Source of the DNA: Verrucomicrobiaceae bacterium
GTDB lineage: Bacteria; Verrucomicrobiota; Verrucomicrobiae; Verrucomicrobiales; Akkermansiaceae
Assembly (NCBI GenBank): GCA_947372405.1
Contig: CANBTO010000050.1
Span: forward strand, 1-15,690
Length of the DNA: 15,690 bases
Direction: 5' to 3'
Shown: positions 1-7,142 of the stretch, one piece after another
Layout of the letters: each line of letters begins with the position of its first letter
How positions within the stretch are numbered: position 1 is the first letter of the stretch
Notes under the pieces: generated by a model
Told to the model about the DNA's origin: nothing
The model's input: the letters and a program-made list of their open reading frames with translations, nothing else
Databases searched by the model: none
Made by a program: the position numbers and the translations under genes

Positions 1-5
1 CGATC

Positions 6-275
6 TCAGGCGATTCCGAACTGGCTGAGGAGTTCGGGATGCGGGCGGGCGATGACGTGGGCGGCGACGAGTTCGCCGACACGGCCGGCGGCTTCGGCGC
101 CGGCGTCCACAGCGGCTTTCACGCTGCCGACGTCGCCTTTGACGAGCACAGTGAGGAAGGCCCCGCCGATTTGGATCTGGTTTACAAGCTGGACGTTGGC
201 GGCTTTGGCCATCGCGTCGGTGGCTTCGACGCTGCCGACGTAGCCTTTGGTTTCAATCATGCCGAGTGCACTCAT
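6..275 (-). CDS. Bacterial microcompartment hexameric shell protein (BMC-H)
   Basis: This 89-residue protein is a single-domain BMC-H protein (PduA/EutM/CcmK fold, Pfam BMC). Such proteins form hexamers that tile the flat facets of a microcompartment and let small metabolites through a central pore. Visible hallmarks are the N-terminal [20 protein letters not shown], the pore-loop region [18 protein letters not shown] at about residues 35-52, the helix [12 protein letters not shown], and the C-terminal [11 protein letters not shown]. The length is typical and the gene is complete. The pore loop reads IGGA where PduA has IGSG. It starts at ATG 273-275, 33 bp after the pduL stop on the same strand, so the two are very probably cotranscribed and further BMC genes should lie beyond the left edge. 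No Shine-Dalgarno sequence is seen. The family call is firm; the specific BMC type is inferred from neighbours. Confidence 0.96.
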   Translation of the reverse strand: MSALGMIETKGYVGSVEATDAMAKAANVQLVNQIQIGGAFLTVLVKGDVGSVKAAVDAGAEAAGRVGELVAAHVIARPHPELLSQFGIA

Positions 276-308
276 AGTATTGTTAGGTGATGTGGTTGGG
301 AGACGGGG

Positions 309-989
309 TTACTTGATCAGTTCGCAGAAAGTATCGGGCTTGAGGCCGCAGGCGTTGCCTTCGTCGGTATCGATGTGGACTTCGAGTTTGAAGGATGGAT
401 CGACGCGGACGATAAGGTTGTCGAAGGTCATGCCGAGCGGGCCGTGGACCTTGAGCTTCATTTCATCGAGATGTTTCACGCCGTAGTAGGCGGCGTCGTC
501 CGGATGCATGTGAACGTGTGGCTGGGCGCGGATGACGCCTTCTTCGAGTTCGAAGTAACCGTTAGGACCCATCAGCATGCAGCCGGGAGTGCCCTTGATG
601 GCACCAGACATGCGGACCGGGATGTCAAACCCAAGGGAGATCGCGTCGGTGTAGGCGAGTTCGATCTGGTTAAGGTTGCGGCAGGGGCCGAGGATGCGGA
701 GGTTGGAGATTACGCGGCTGCGCGGGCCGATGAGCGTGACGGACTCCTTGGCGGCGTACTGGCCTTCCTGATAGAGTCCTTTCATCGGGGTCAGCTTGTG
801 TCCCGGCCCGAAGAGCGCTTCAACAGCAGCCTGCGTGAGGTGGCAGTGGCGGGCGGAAATATTGACGAGAAGAGCGTTTGGAGCCTTCGAAGCGGCGGGA
901 AGCTGGAGCCCGAGCTTGGCGTAAACCTGCTCCCGGACCATGTGTTCGACGACGGCTCTTGGGGTGGATTTTGAAAGCGTTTCGGCCAT
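309..989 (-). CDS. pduL: PduL-type phosphate propanoyltransferase (phosphotransacylase) of a microcompartment
   Basis: PduL converts acyl-CoA plus phosphate into acyl phosphate plus CoA inside the compartment, recycling CoA for the aldehyde dehydrogenase. The 226-residue protein has the two PduL half-domains: ISARHCHLT (H48, H50), GLYQEGQYAAKE, ISNLRILGPCRNLNQIEL, GTPGCML, QPHVHMHPDDA (H158, H160, H162) and VHIDTDEGNACGL (H205). From the known PduL structures the histidines are the likely ligands of the two zinc ions. Residues 4-28 (TLSKSTPRAVVEHMVREQVY and following) form a predicted amphipathic helix ahead of the core, which matches the encapsulation peptide that targets PduL to the lumen. 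The start is ATG 987-989. It is the first gene of the leftward operon and is divergent from the DeoR-family gene 87 bp away. In the PV-type BMC this enzyme handles propionyl- or lactyl-level intermediates of fucose/rhamnose breakdown; that substrate assignment is inference. Confidence 0.96.
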   Translation of the reverse strand: MAETLSKSTPRAVVEHMVREQVYAKLGLQLPAASKAPNALLVNISARHCHLTQAAVEALFGPGHKLTPMKGLYQEGQYAAKESVTLIGPRSRVISNLRILGPCRNLNQIELAYTDAISLGFDIPVRMSGAIKGTPGCMLMGPNGYFELEEGVIRAQPHVHMHPDDAAYYGVKHLDEMKLKVHGPLGMTFDNLIVRVDPSFKLEVHIDTDEGNACGLKPDTFCELIK

Positions 990-1015
990 GGATTGGCTTT
1001 GTTTTTGTTGGATTC

Positions 1016-1031
1016 GGTTGACAAGTCAACC
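1016..1031. promoter_or_regulatory. Candidate DeoR-type operator (16-bp palindrome)
   Basis: GGTTGAC-AA-GTCAACC is a perfect inverted repeat with 7-bp arms and a 2-bp centre, placed between the divergent pduL and DeoR-family genes. Outside the arms a GGATT / AATCC pair extends the symmetry imperfectly. It lies 26 bp upstream of the pduL ATG and 45 bp upstream of the regulator ATG. DeoR-family repressors commonly bind such palindromes and control their own gene plus the divergent operon. Binding here is inference. Confidence 0.55.
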
Positions 1032-1045
1032 AAAATCCCAAGAAT
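1018..1045 (+). promoter_or_regulatory. Candidate sigma70-like promoter of the DeoR-family gene
   Basis: TTGACA at 1018-1023 is a perfect -35 hexamer. It is followed after 16 bp by AAGAAT at 1040-1045, which matches four of six -10 positions. The -35 lies inside the palindrome at 1016-1031, so repressor binding there would block polymerase. The other strand of the palindrome gives TTGACT pointing at pduL, but only weak A-rich -10 candidates follow it. Confidence 0.4.
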
Positions 1046-1076
1046 TCCCAACGAAACACAGAAAAAGCACGATCCC

Positions 1077-1838
1077 ATGCTCGCCATCGAACGCCAACGC
1101 CGGATTCTCGACCTTCTCAACACGGCGGGCTCCCTGCGGACCACGGAGACCTCCGAAGCTCTGGGAGTGACGGACGAGACGGTCCGCAAGGATTTCGAGC
1201 TGTTGGAGAAACGCGGCGAGCTGATCCGCATCCACGGTGGGGCGAGCCGACCGGAGAAAATCCGTGGCGATCTGCCCTTCACCGAGCGCCAGGCGATCCG
1301 GCGTGAGGAAAAACAGGCCATCGCCCGGCTTGCGGCGAGCCGGATCCAGCCAAACGAGACGATTTTTCTGGATGCGAGTTCCACCGTCCTGACGCTGACG
1401 GAGTTTCTTCCGGATCTGCCGCTGACCATCCTCACCAACGCGTTGAACGTGCTGACCGCGTTGTCGGACCGGCCGAATCTCGACCTCATGTGCACGGGCG
1501 GATTGTTCGACTCCAAGTCGCGCTCGTTCATCGGCCTCACCGCCGAAAAATCCCTCCAGCGTTACAACATCCACCGCATGTTTCTCTCCGGCAGCGGGCT
1601 CCACCCCGAGCGCGGAGTGAGTGAGAGCAACGCACGGCAGGCGGCGTTCAAGGAGCGCGTGATCTCTTACTCCGAGGATGTGGTCTTCATGGCGGATCAC
1701 TCGAAACTCGGTCAAAAAGCCTCGTTTTTCTTCGCCGAAGTGGCGGATCTGAGTTGCCTGATCACCGACAAGCAGGCGGACGAGGAGTTTGTGCGGGACT
1801 TGCAGGCCAAAGGTGTCGAGGTCCTGACCGGGCAATGA
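1077..1838 (+). CDS. DeoR/GlpR-family transcriptional repressor, probable regulator of the BMC operon
   Basis: DeoR-family proteins repress sugar catabolism genes and are released by a phosphorylated sugar. The 253-residue product has the classic N-terminal winged helix at about residues 4-58 (IERQRRILDLLNTAGSLRTT, then LGVTDETVRKDFELLEKRG and IRIHGGA). A DeoRC sensor domain follows, with FLDASSTVLTLTEFLP, LTNALNVLTAL, TGGLFDSKSRSFIGLTAE, GVSESNARQAAFKERVI, and MADHSKLGQKASFF. I chose ATG 1077 because family members begin M-x-x-IERQRRIL. An upstream in-frame ATG at 993 would add 28 unconserved residues and overlap the promoter. Its divergent position next to pduL suggests that it controls the BMC operon in response to a sugar phosphate such as fuculose- or rhamnulose-1-phosphate; the ligand is inferred from the BMC type. 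Family confidence is high. Confidence 0.95.
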   Translation: MLAIERQRRILDLLNTAGSLRTTETSEALGVTDETVRKDFELLEKRGELIRIHGGASRPEKIRGDLPFTERQAIRREEKQAIARLAASRIQPNETIFLDASSTVLTLTEFLPDLPLTILTNALNVLTALSDRPNLDLMCTGGLFDSKSRSFIGLTAEKSLQRYNIHRMFLSGSGLHPERGVSESNARQAAFKERVISYSEDVVFMADHSKLGQKASFFFAEVADLSCLITDKQADEEFVRDLQAKGVEVLTGQ

Positions 1839-1858
1839 TACCAACAAGGATAATCCCC

Positions 1859-1886
1859 GGGCTTGATGAATCCACAAGGGCTTGAT
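1859..1886 (+). repeat. Short direct repeat upstream of ribF
   Basis: GGGCTTGAT occurs at 1859-1867 and again at 1878-1886, a 19-bp period, in the 58-bp gap between the DeoR-family gene and ribF. The spacing is near two helical turns, but two copies of a 9-mer are weak evidence for a regulator site. Confidence 0.25.
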
Positions 1887-1896
1887 ACTGCGCGGA

Positions 1897-2835
1897 ATGC
1901 TGATTCGGAACCGCCTTGATGAACTCGCCGCGCTGGGAGAACCTCTTCATTTGGCACTCGGAGTTTTTGATGGTGTGCATCTGGGGCACCAAGCGGTCAT
2001 CGCTCGTGCCGTGAAAGCCGCCAAAAGTGAAGGTGGGTTTGCGGGCCTGCTCACTTTCGATCCGCACCCGATCCGCGTGATCGCACCTAACAAAGCACCG
2101 GCCTCATTGCTGGCGACTCTCGATCACAAGGCGCGGATTGTCGGAGAATTGGGTATCGACCTGTTCATACCGCTCACATTCGACGCTGAATTCGCCAAAA
2201 TGGAGGCCTCGGAATTCATCGACCGGCTGACCGCTGCGCCGATCCGGACCATCGCGGTGGGGGAAGACTGGCGCTTCGGATGCAAACGCAGCGGAGACGT
2301 TCCGTTTCTCTTGCGGGAGGCGGAGAAACGAGGATTCCATCTCGAAGCAGTTCCTCCCGTCATGTATGACGGCGACCGAATCAGTAGCAGCCGCATTCGA
2401 CAGGCGATCCGTGACGGCAATCTGGCAGCGGCGGCGGGTATGCTTGGAAAACCATACTCCATCAGCGGCACCGTCATCCATGGAGACCAACTCGGAAGGA
2501 CAATTGGTTTCCCGACAGCCAACCTCAAAACCGGAGATGGGCAGCTTCCGCCAGATGGAGTGTGGATGGTTCGCGTCTCCGACTCCGACGGGCAGGTCCG
2601 GGATGGCATCGCGAATCTGGGAATTCGTCCGACGCTAGGCGGCACGGACCGCGTGCTGGAAGTGCATCTTTTCGAATTCACCGGGGATCTGTATGGCGGG
2701 GAGATCCAAGTTGAATTCGTAAAACATCTTCGTGAGGAAATGAAATTCAACTCACTCGAGAGCCTCCGCCAACAGATCGAAAAGGATGTCAGCCATGCCC
2801 GCCATGAACTGCGGAACGGGATGTTCGAAAAATGA
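1897..2835 (+). CDS. ribF: Bifunctional riboflavin kinase / FMN adenylyltransferase (FAD synthetase)
   Basis: RibF phosphorylates riboflavin to FMN and adenylates FMN to FAD in the cytoplasm. The 312-residue protein has both domains. The N-terminal nucleotidyltransferase has GVFDGVHLGHQ with the HxGH motif at H28-H31, LTFDPHP, GEDWRFG and SSSRIR. The C-terminal riboflavin kinase starts near residue 185, with GRTIGFPTANL at residues 200-210, DGVWMVRV, GIANLGIRPT and the closing LREEMKFNSLESLRQQIEKD. Length and order are normal. I use ATG 1897; an in-frame TTG at 1882 would add only five residues. It starts 58 bp after the DeoR-family gene on the same strand and could be reached by read-through, but has no functional link to it. 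A palindrome follows 18 bp after the stop. Confidence 0.96.
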   Translation: MLIRNRLDELAALGEPLHLALGVFDGVHLGHQAVIARAVKAAKSEGGFAGLLTFDPHPIRVIAPNKAPASLLATLDHKARIVGELGIDLFIPLTFDAEFAKMEASEFIDRLTAAPIRTIAVGEDWRFGCKRSGDVPFLLREAEKRGFHLEAVPPVMYDGDRISSSRIRQAIRDGNLAAAAGMLGKPYSISGTVIHGDQLGRTIGFPTANLKTGDGQLPPDGVWMVRVSDSDGQVRDGIANLGIRPTLGGTDRVLEVHLFEFTGDLYGGEIQVEFVKHLREEMKFNSLESLRQQIEKDVSHARHELRNGMFEK

Positions 2836-2853
2836 CAGCTTGACGCCGGAATG

Positions 2854-2880
2854 GTTCATGTGAACACTTTTCACATGAAC
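2854..2880. promoter_or_regulatory. 27-bp palindrome downstream of ribF and upstream of the secretin gene
   Basis: GTTCATGTGAA at 2854-2864 is the exact reverse complement of TTCACATGAAC at 2870-2880, with a 5-nt centre CACTT. An 11-bp perfect arm is well above chance for a 241-bp gap. There is no T-tract on either side, so it is not a standard intrinsic terminator. It may be an operator for the secretin gene 196 bp downstream or a transcript hairpin that protects the ribF 3' end. Each outer half also looks like GTTCA-N2-TGAAC. The rest of the gap (2836-3076) holds a weaker hairpin near 2973-2993 (GGAAAT/ATTTCC) and no convincing gene. Confidence 0.5.
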
Positions 2881-3076
2881 ATGCTCAAGCCGATCATCGA
2901 GAAACTCATGCCGATTCTGGAAGACACTTTTCCCGCATGTTTCAGGCGGCGGCAAACCCGGCCACGCAGAATGGAAATCCAACTGGAATTTCCGTGGTCG
3001 TCGAAAAGATGATTTTTTCGGATTTTACGCTTACGCTCGACGCCCGGGGACTCTATAGGTCCACGCAAGCATTCGA

Positions 3077-5518
3077 ATGCAGACTCCAAAACCCTATCTC
3101 CCAGCCTATGGTCTCTCCACATTGCTTGCGGGCATGTGTTTGCTCGTCCCGCTGACGACCGCCGAGCCAATCAGTGCGGACGGCCTCGCCGAACGCGAAC
3201 ACAAACGCCGCAGCGCCGCCGTCGAGGAGGCGCAGGAACTGCTGCGAAAAGGTGACGAGGCCTATCAAACCGGGCGTTACTCCGATGCCGTGGAAGCCTA
3301 TGCCGGAGCCAGGGATCTCATCCCCGACGCGCCACTCACTTCGGACCTTCGCCAGGCCGCCACTGACCGCTATGCGCAGGCTTCCGTCGAACAAGCCCGT
3401 GTCCTCTCCAGAAAAGGCGACGTCGACGCAGCCAAGACCGCGGTTGACAAGGTTCTGGACAAAGCGGTCGCTCCGAAAGATCCGGGTGCACTTGGCGTCA
3501 GGGCCCAATTGGATGATCCGATCCGCACCAATCCCGCGCTGAACTCGGAACATGCGAAGGATGTCGATCAGGTGAGGCGCCTTCTCTACACCGCCGAGGG
3601 TGCCTACAATCTCGGCAAATACGACGAAGCCGACAGGCACTATCAGGATGTCCTTCGGATCGATCCGACCAACACCGCCGCCCGCCGCGGCATGGAGGTG
3701 GTCGCATCGGCGAAAAGCGCCTATCATAAATCCGCCCGTGACCACGCACGCGCGGAAATGCTCGGCCAGACCGAGGCGGCGTGGGAACTCCAGGTTCCAG
3801 CACCGGATCTTGGTGTAGGCCCGATGGATCCCGGTGGCCCGTCTTCCGTTTCCGGAACAATCAGCGTCGCGGCCAAACTGGACCGCATCATCATACCAAA
3901 AATCGCCTTCGACCAGACGACGCTCGAAGAAGCGCTGGATTTCCTCCGGGTGCGTGCCGCGGAAAGCGATGTGCTGGAAAATGATCCGGAGCACAAGGGG
4001 GTCAACTTCACCGTCAATCTGGGCGCGGCGGACTCTGAAACCTCCAAAGCCATCCGCGCGAAGAAGTTCGATCTCAAACTATCGCAGGTTCCCCTCTCCC
4101 GCATTCTCCGTTATATCACTGACCTCACCCACACCTCCTTCTCGACGGACGACTTCTCCGTCATCATCAGCTCGGTCAATTCCGCGTCCAGCGAGTTGAT
4201 TTCCCGCACCTATCACGTTCCGCCCGATTTCATCTCCAGCCTCAGCAACGGCAAGGAGGCATCCGGCGCGAAGGCGGAGGATCCATTCGCCAAAACTCCA
4301 TCAAAAGAAGGCCTGCTGACCACGCGCCTGACAGCCAAGGAAGCTTTGACCCAACAAGGGGTTTTGTTTCCCGAAGGTTCCAATGCCACCTACAGCCCCA
4401 CCACCAACACGCTCACCGTGGTCAATACGGCGGCCAATCAGGACCTGATCTCCCAGATCGTGGAAACCATGACCCAGACCGAGCCCGTGCTCGTTTCCGT
4501 CCAGGTGACCATGATCAAAACCCAGAAGGAAAATCTGGATGAACTGGGATTTGACTGTCTCGTCACCCCCTTCGCGCTGAACGGCGCGAACTCGATTTTC
4601 GGCGCAGGAGGCACGGTCGGCAACTCCGCTGGCAGGACCGGCTCCGATTTCATCAGTCCGATCAACGGCGTGCCCATCAACGGCGTGCCTGTCAATCCCT
4701 CCGCGCTGGCAAGCGGAGTCGTCACCAATGGACTCCGCTCCGGAGACAGCGCGACCAACACCAGCAGCATCAACGGACTGATCAACAATCAAGACCGCAC
4801 CAGCCAGGCAGCGTCCGCTGCACCTGGCATCCTTTCCGTGACCGGACTCTTCTCCGACGGCCAGGTCCAGATGGTGATGCGCGGGCTGAACCAGAAAAAA
4901 AACGTGGATCTGATGGCCAGGCCGTCAACCGTTACCCGTAGCGGCCAGGCATCCACCATATCCATCGTCCGCGAGTTCATCTATCCGACGGAATACGAGC
5001 CACCGCAGGTGCCGAACTCGGTTGGCAGCGGTTCGGTGGGAACACCCGTGACTCCGGCAATGCCGACTGCTTTCAACAAGAAGGATGTCGGAATTTCGCT
5101 TGAGGTTCTGCCTGTGGTCGATGCCAACAAGCGCTTCGTGGACATCACCCTCAATCCGGTGATCACGGACTTCGACGGCTTCGTCAACTACGGCAGCCCG
5201 ATCAACTCGGCCGCGACAAGCCCACTGGGAGTTACGACCACCGTGGAAGTCACCAAGAACGCGATTCTCATGCCCATCTTCAGCGTGGAGAGGGCAAACA
5301 CCCAGCTCACCGTGGCGGACGGAGCAACCATCGCGATTGGAGGATTGATGGCCAACAGCGTCCAGAATGTAGACGACAAGGTGCCTGTTCTCGGAGACAT
5401 TCCGGTGGTGGGTCGGCTTTTCAGATCCACATCGAAAAGAACCACATCCACCGCCTTGATTTTTCTCGTCCACATCGAGCTGATGGATGCCACCGGTCGT
5501 CCGTTTCGGCATCGTTGA
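3077..5518 (+). CDS. TPR-containing secretin (type II/III secretion or type IV pilus outer-membrane channel family)
   Basis: Secretins form ring-shaped outer-membrane channels for secreted proteins, pili or phage. The 813-residue product has: a signal peptide with probable cleavage after A29 (LTTA|EPIS); TPR-like helical repeats at about 47-83 and 167-212 (AYNLGKYDEADRHYQDVLRI); a short N-terminal secretin/TonB-type domain at about 270-365 (PKIAFDQTTLEEALDFL to FSTDDFSVIIS); an N1-like segment at 428-470; and the secretin domain from about 470, ending with the signature VPVLGDIPVVGRLFRS at 769-784. A Gly/Ser/Asn-rich insert lies at about 500-600. It is complete, with ATG 3077 directly before the signal peptide and no Shine-Dalgarno. 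The neighbouring gene 36 bp downstream is probably its partner. No ATPase, pseudopilin or inner-membrane platform gene is in the window, so whether it serves type II secretion or a pilus is open. Verrucomicrobia such as Akkermansia carry related secretins, as I recall. Confidence 0.9.
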   Translation: MQTPKPYLPAYGLSTLLAGMCLLVPLTTAEPISADGLAEREHKRRSAAVEEAQELLRKGDEAYQTGRYSDAVEAYAGARDLIPDAPLTSDLRQAATDRYAQASVEQARVLSRKGDVDAAKTAVDKVLDKAVAPKDPGALGVRAQLDDPIRTNPALNSEHAKDVDQVRRLLYTAEGAYNLGKYDEADRHYQDVLRIDPTNTAARRGMEVVASAKSAYHKSARDHARAEMLGQTEAAWELQVPAPDLGVGPMDPGGPSSVSGTISVAAKLDRIIIPKIAFDQTTLEEALDFLRVRAAESDVLENDPEHKGVNFTVNLGAADSETSKAIRAKKFDLKLSQVPLSRILRYITDLTHTSFSTDDFSVIISSVNSASSELISRTYHVPPDFISSLSNGKEASGAKAEDPFAKTPSKEGLLTTRLTAKEALTQQGVLFPEGSNATYSPTTNTLTVVNTAANQDLISQIVETMTQTEPVLVSVQVTMIKTQKENLDELGFDCLVTPFALNGANSIFGAGGTVGNSAGRTGSDFISPINGVPINGVPVNPSALASGVVTNGLRSGDSATNTSSINGLINNQDRTSQAASAAPGILSVTGLFSDGQVQMVMRGLNQKKNVDLMARPSTVTRSGQASTISIVREFIYPTEYEPPQVPNSVGSGSVGTPVTPAMPTAFNKKDVGISLEVLPVVDANKRFVDITLNPVITDFDGFVNYGSPINSAATSPLGVTTTVEVTKNAILMPIFSVERANTQLTVADGATIAIGGLMANSVQNVDDKVPVLGDIPVVGRLFRSTSKRTTSTALIFLVHIELMDATGRPFRHR
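4661..4690 (+). repeat. Tandem 15-bp repeat inside the secretin gene
   Basis: ATCAACGGCGTGCCC is followed directly by a copy differing in the last base (15 + 15 bp), giving the peptide INGVPINGVP, and then by a decayed third unit (VNP). It lies in the Gly/Ser/Asn-rich insert of the secretin and is the sort of repeat that can vary in copy number by slippage without shifting the frame. Confidence 0.6.
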
Positions 5519-5554
5519 TCGCTCCGCCGCACCGCTCATTCCTGATTCTCACGC

Positions 5555-7081
5555 ATGTCTGCCCAAGGCGAACCGGAAAAGTACTCCATCGATGAGATGA
5601 TGGAGAGGCTCAAGAATCCATCGAACGGAGATTTGGAGCAGAACGGAGAACTCGTGACGCGGGCCGATGGCAGCCAAGCCGTCCGGGTGAGGAAACGCAA
5701 GCGTAGGTCCCACCAACCACACAAGGACGAGCGCCGCCAATCGCTGCGCACACGCATGGTCCAGGTATCCGCCGCCTTGATCCTGCTGCTGCTGGCCGTG
5801 TTCGCCGCAGCAGCCGCCATCATTTACGCGAACAGCGCTCCGTTCCGGGAGAGTCTCATTGAAAAAATCTCCCGCAGCAGCGGCGCGACGGCCTCACTTG
5901 AGCAGTTCCGCATGAATCCCAGCACGGCGAACGCCAGCACGCTCACCCTTGCATGGCCGGAGGGAAACGTCATGCAAACGCTTGCCCTGCACAGCATCAA
6001 GACGGAGATCTTCCCGTCGAGTTTTCTCGGCAAGTCCATGACAGGCGAGGAAACCTCCGCCGCCGAAGGCCAACTCACGCTGCGAATCCCGCAGACGGAC
6101 AAGCCTTCGAGAGTGTCCCCCGCCACCGATGAGGAACCGCCCATCCGATTTGTCCATTATGCCGTTCCCAAGTTCGCGGTCTTGATTGGAGATCCCAGCG
6201 CACCTGTGGCATCCCTTCTGAAATCCGATGCATCGTTCCAGCCCGTCAATCCCAATGGCCGCGCGCAGTTGCTTCTCAATCACGGCGAGGTTTACGTCAT
6301 GGGCTGGCCAAACCTCCGAATGGACCGCTCGCACATCGAATTCCGCGGCGGAGACATCGACATCATCGGCATGAGGCTCCAACACGAATCGGACTCGCGC
6401 GGCGTTTTCGAACTTTCTGGAACCGTCTCGCCCTATGCTCCCGACCGGGCGTCCACCCTCTCCATCCGTCTGGAATCCTATCTGTTGTCCGGAATCGCCG
6501 GTCCTCAGCTCGGAAAGTTGTTCTCTGGAAGAATCGACACCCTCTCTTCAGCCAAATCAAATTACCTGTCCTTCGTCCCCGGCCCCAGTCCGGAATGCTC
6601 GCTGGCCGTCAGCTTCCACAGCTCGATCGCATCTCCCATGGAAATCAGTGGGTTTCCTTTCCTTGTGGGTCTGGCCCGCAGCCTGGATGACAGTTGGTTC
6701 GAGCACCCCGTGTTCGAGGATGAATCCAGCGGGATCCTGCGCCGCAACAGCGGGAATGTGTCCCTCGCGGATTTGAGCCTCGAAAACAAAAGCCGCATGG
6801 CGCTGCGGGGTTTGGTTACTCTCTCCCAAAATCAGAAGCTGTCAGGAAATCTCGAAGTGGGAGTGACCGAAGCGATGATCAAATCATCAAAAAACCGCCG
6901 CCTGGATTCGATCTTCGGCCCGCCGAAGGACGGGTTCCGCTGGATCACCTTGAAAATCGGTGGATCGGGTGGCGGACCCACCGATGATTTCAAGGAACTT
7001 TACGAAGCTGCGAACAGCCAGCCCCCGCCACCTTCAAAGGCCGAAGCACCAAGTTTCGAGGATCTGACGCGGCCAAAATAG
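5555..7081 (+). CDS. Membrane-anchored periplasmic protein, AsmA/GspN-like (function unknown)
   Basis: I do not recognise this 508-residue protein with certainty. It begins with about 67 polar residues that are very basic near 43-66 (RVRKRKRRS and following). One transmembrane helix follows at about 69-91 (LILLLLAVFAAAAAII), then a large periplasmic region. That region is rich in beta-type patterns of the AsmA kind, such as TLTLAWPEG, FELSGTVSPYAPDRASTLSI, and near the C-terminus LSGNLEVGV and FRWITLKIGGSGGGPTDDFK. The C-terminal 20 residues are Pro-rich. Topology is inferred as cytoplasmic N-terminus and periplasmic bulk, like AsmA-family and T2SS GspN proteins. It lies 36 bp after the secretin and is closed by a terminator, so the two form an operon, and a role as the inner-membrane partner of the secretin is a reasonable guess. 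No Shine-Dalgarno precedes ATG 5555. Confidence 0.8.
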   Translation: MSAQGEPEKYSIDEMMERLKNPSNGDLEQNGELVTRADGSQAVRVRKRKRRSHQPHKDERRQSLRTRMVQVSAALILLLLAVFAAAAAIIYANSAPFRESLIEKISRSSGATASLEQFRMNPSTANASTLTLAWPEGNVMQTLALHSIKTEIFPSSFLGKSMTGEETSAAEGQLTLRIPQTDKPSRVSPATDEEPPIRFVHYAVPKFAVLIGDPSAPVASLLKSDASFQPVNPNGRAQLLLNHGEVYVMGWPNLRMDRSHIEFRGGDIDIIGMRLQHESDSRGVFELSGTVSPYAPDRASTLSIRLESYLLSGIAGPQLGKLFSGRIDTLSSAKSNYLSFVPGPSPECSLAVSFHSSIASPMEISGFPFLVGLARSLDDSWFEHPVFEDESSGILRRNSGNVSLADLSLENKSRMALRGLVTLSQNQKLSGNLEVGVTEAMIKSSKNRRLDSIFGPPKDGFRWITLKIGGSGGGPTDDFKELYEAANSQPPPPSKAEAPSFEDLTRPK

Positions 7082-7112
7082 GCACGGCGGCAAGGTTCCA
7101 GCCGGTGTTCGC

Positions 7113-7142
7113 CGCATGCCGCAAAACATGCGTGCTTTTTTT
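7113..7142 (+). terminator. Intrinsic terminator after the secretin/AsmA-like operon
   Basis: CGCATG (7113-7118) pairs with CATGCG (7127-7132) around an 8-nt loop, then TGC and seven T residues (7136-7142). It sits 32 bp past the stop at 7081. The stem is only 6 bp but GC-rich, and the T-tract is good. Confidence 0.65.

Noticed and set aside
375..974. 199-codon open frame on the + strand
   Set aside because: It is antisense to pduL, which is complete with all zinc-ligand motifs.
993..1076. Longer DeoR-family start at ATG 993
   Set aside because: The added 28 residues do not resemble the family N-terminus and would place the start upstream of the promoter and operator.
2859..2875. CRP-like site (TGTGA ... 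TCACA)
   Set aside because: The half-sites are separated by 7 bases where the CRP consensus needs 6, and the symmetry extends beyond the CRP motif. It is better described as an unassigned palindrome.
2851..3012. 53-codon small open frame on the + strand (begins MVHVNTFHMN)
   Set aside because: Its first codons are simply the 27-bp palindrome, the rest is Arg-rich without a family pattern, and no ribosome binding site precedes it.
3122..3142. Possible lipobox at LAGMC in the secretin signal peptide
   Set aside because: The residue before the cysteine is methionine, where a lipobox needs Gly, Ala or Ser. Ordinary signal peptidase cleavage after A29 fits better.
3053..3994. 313-codon open frame on the - strand
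   Set aside because: It is antisense to the signal peptide and TPR region of the secretin and has no family features.
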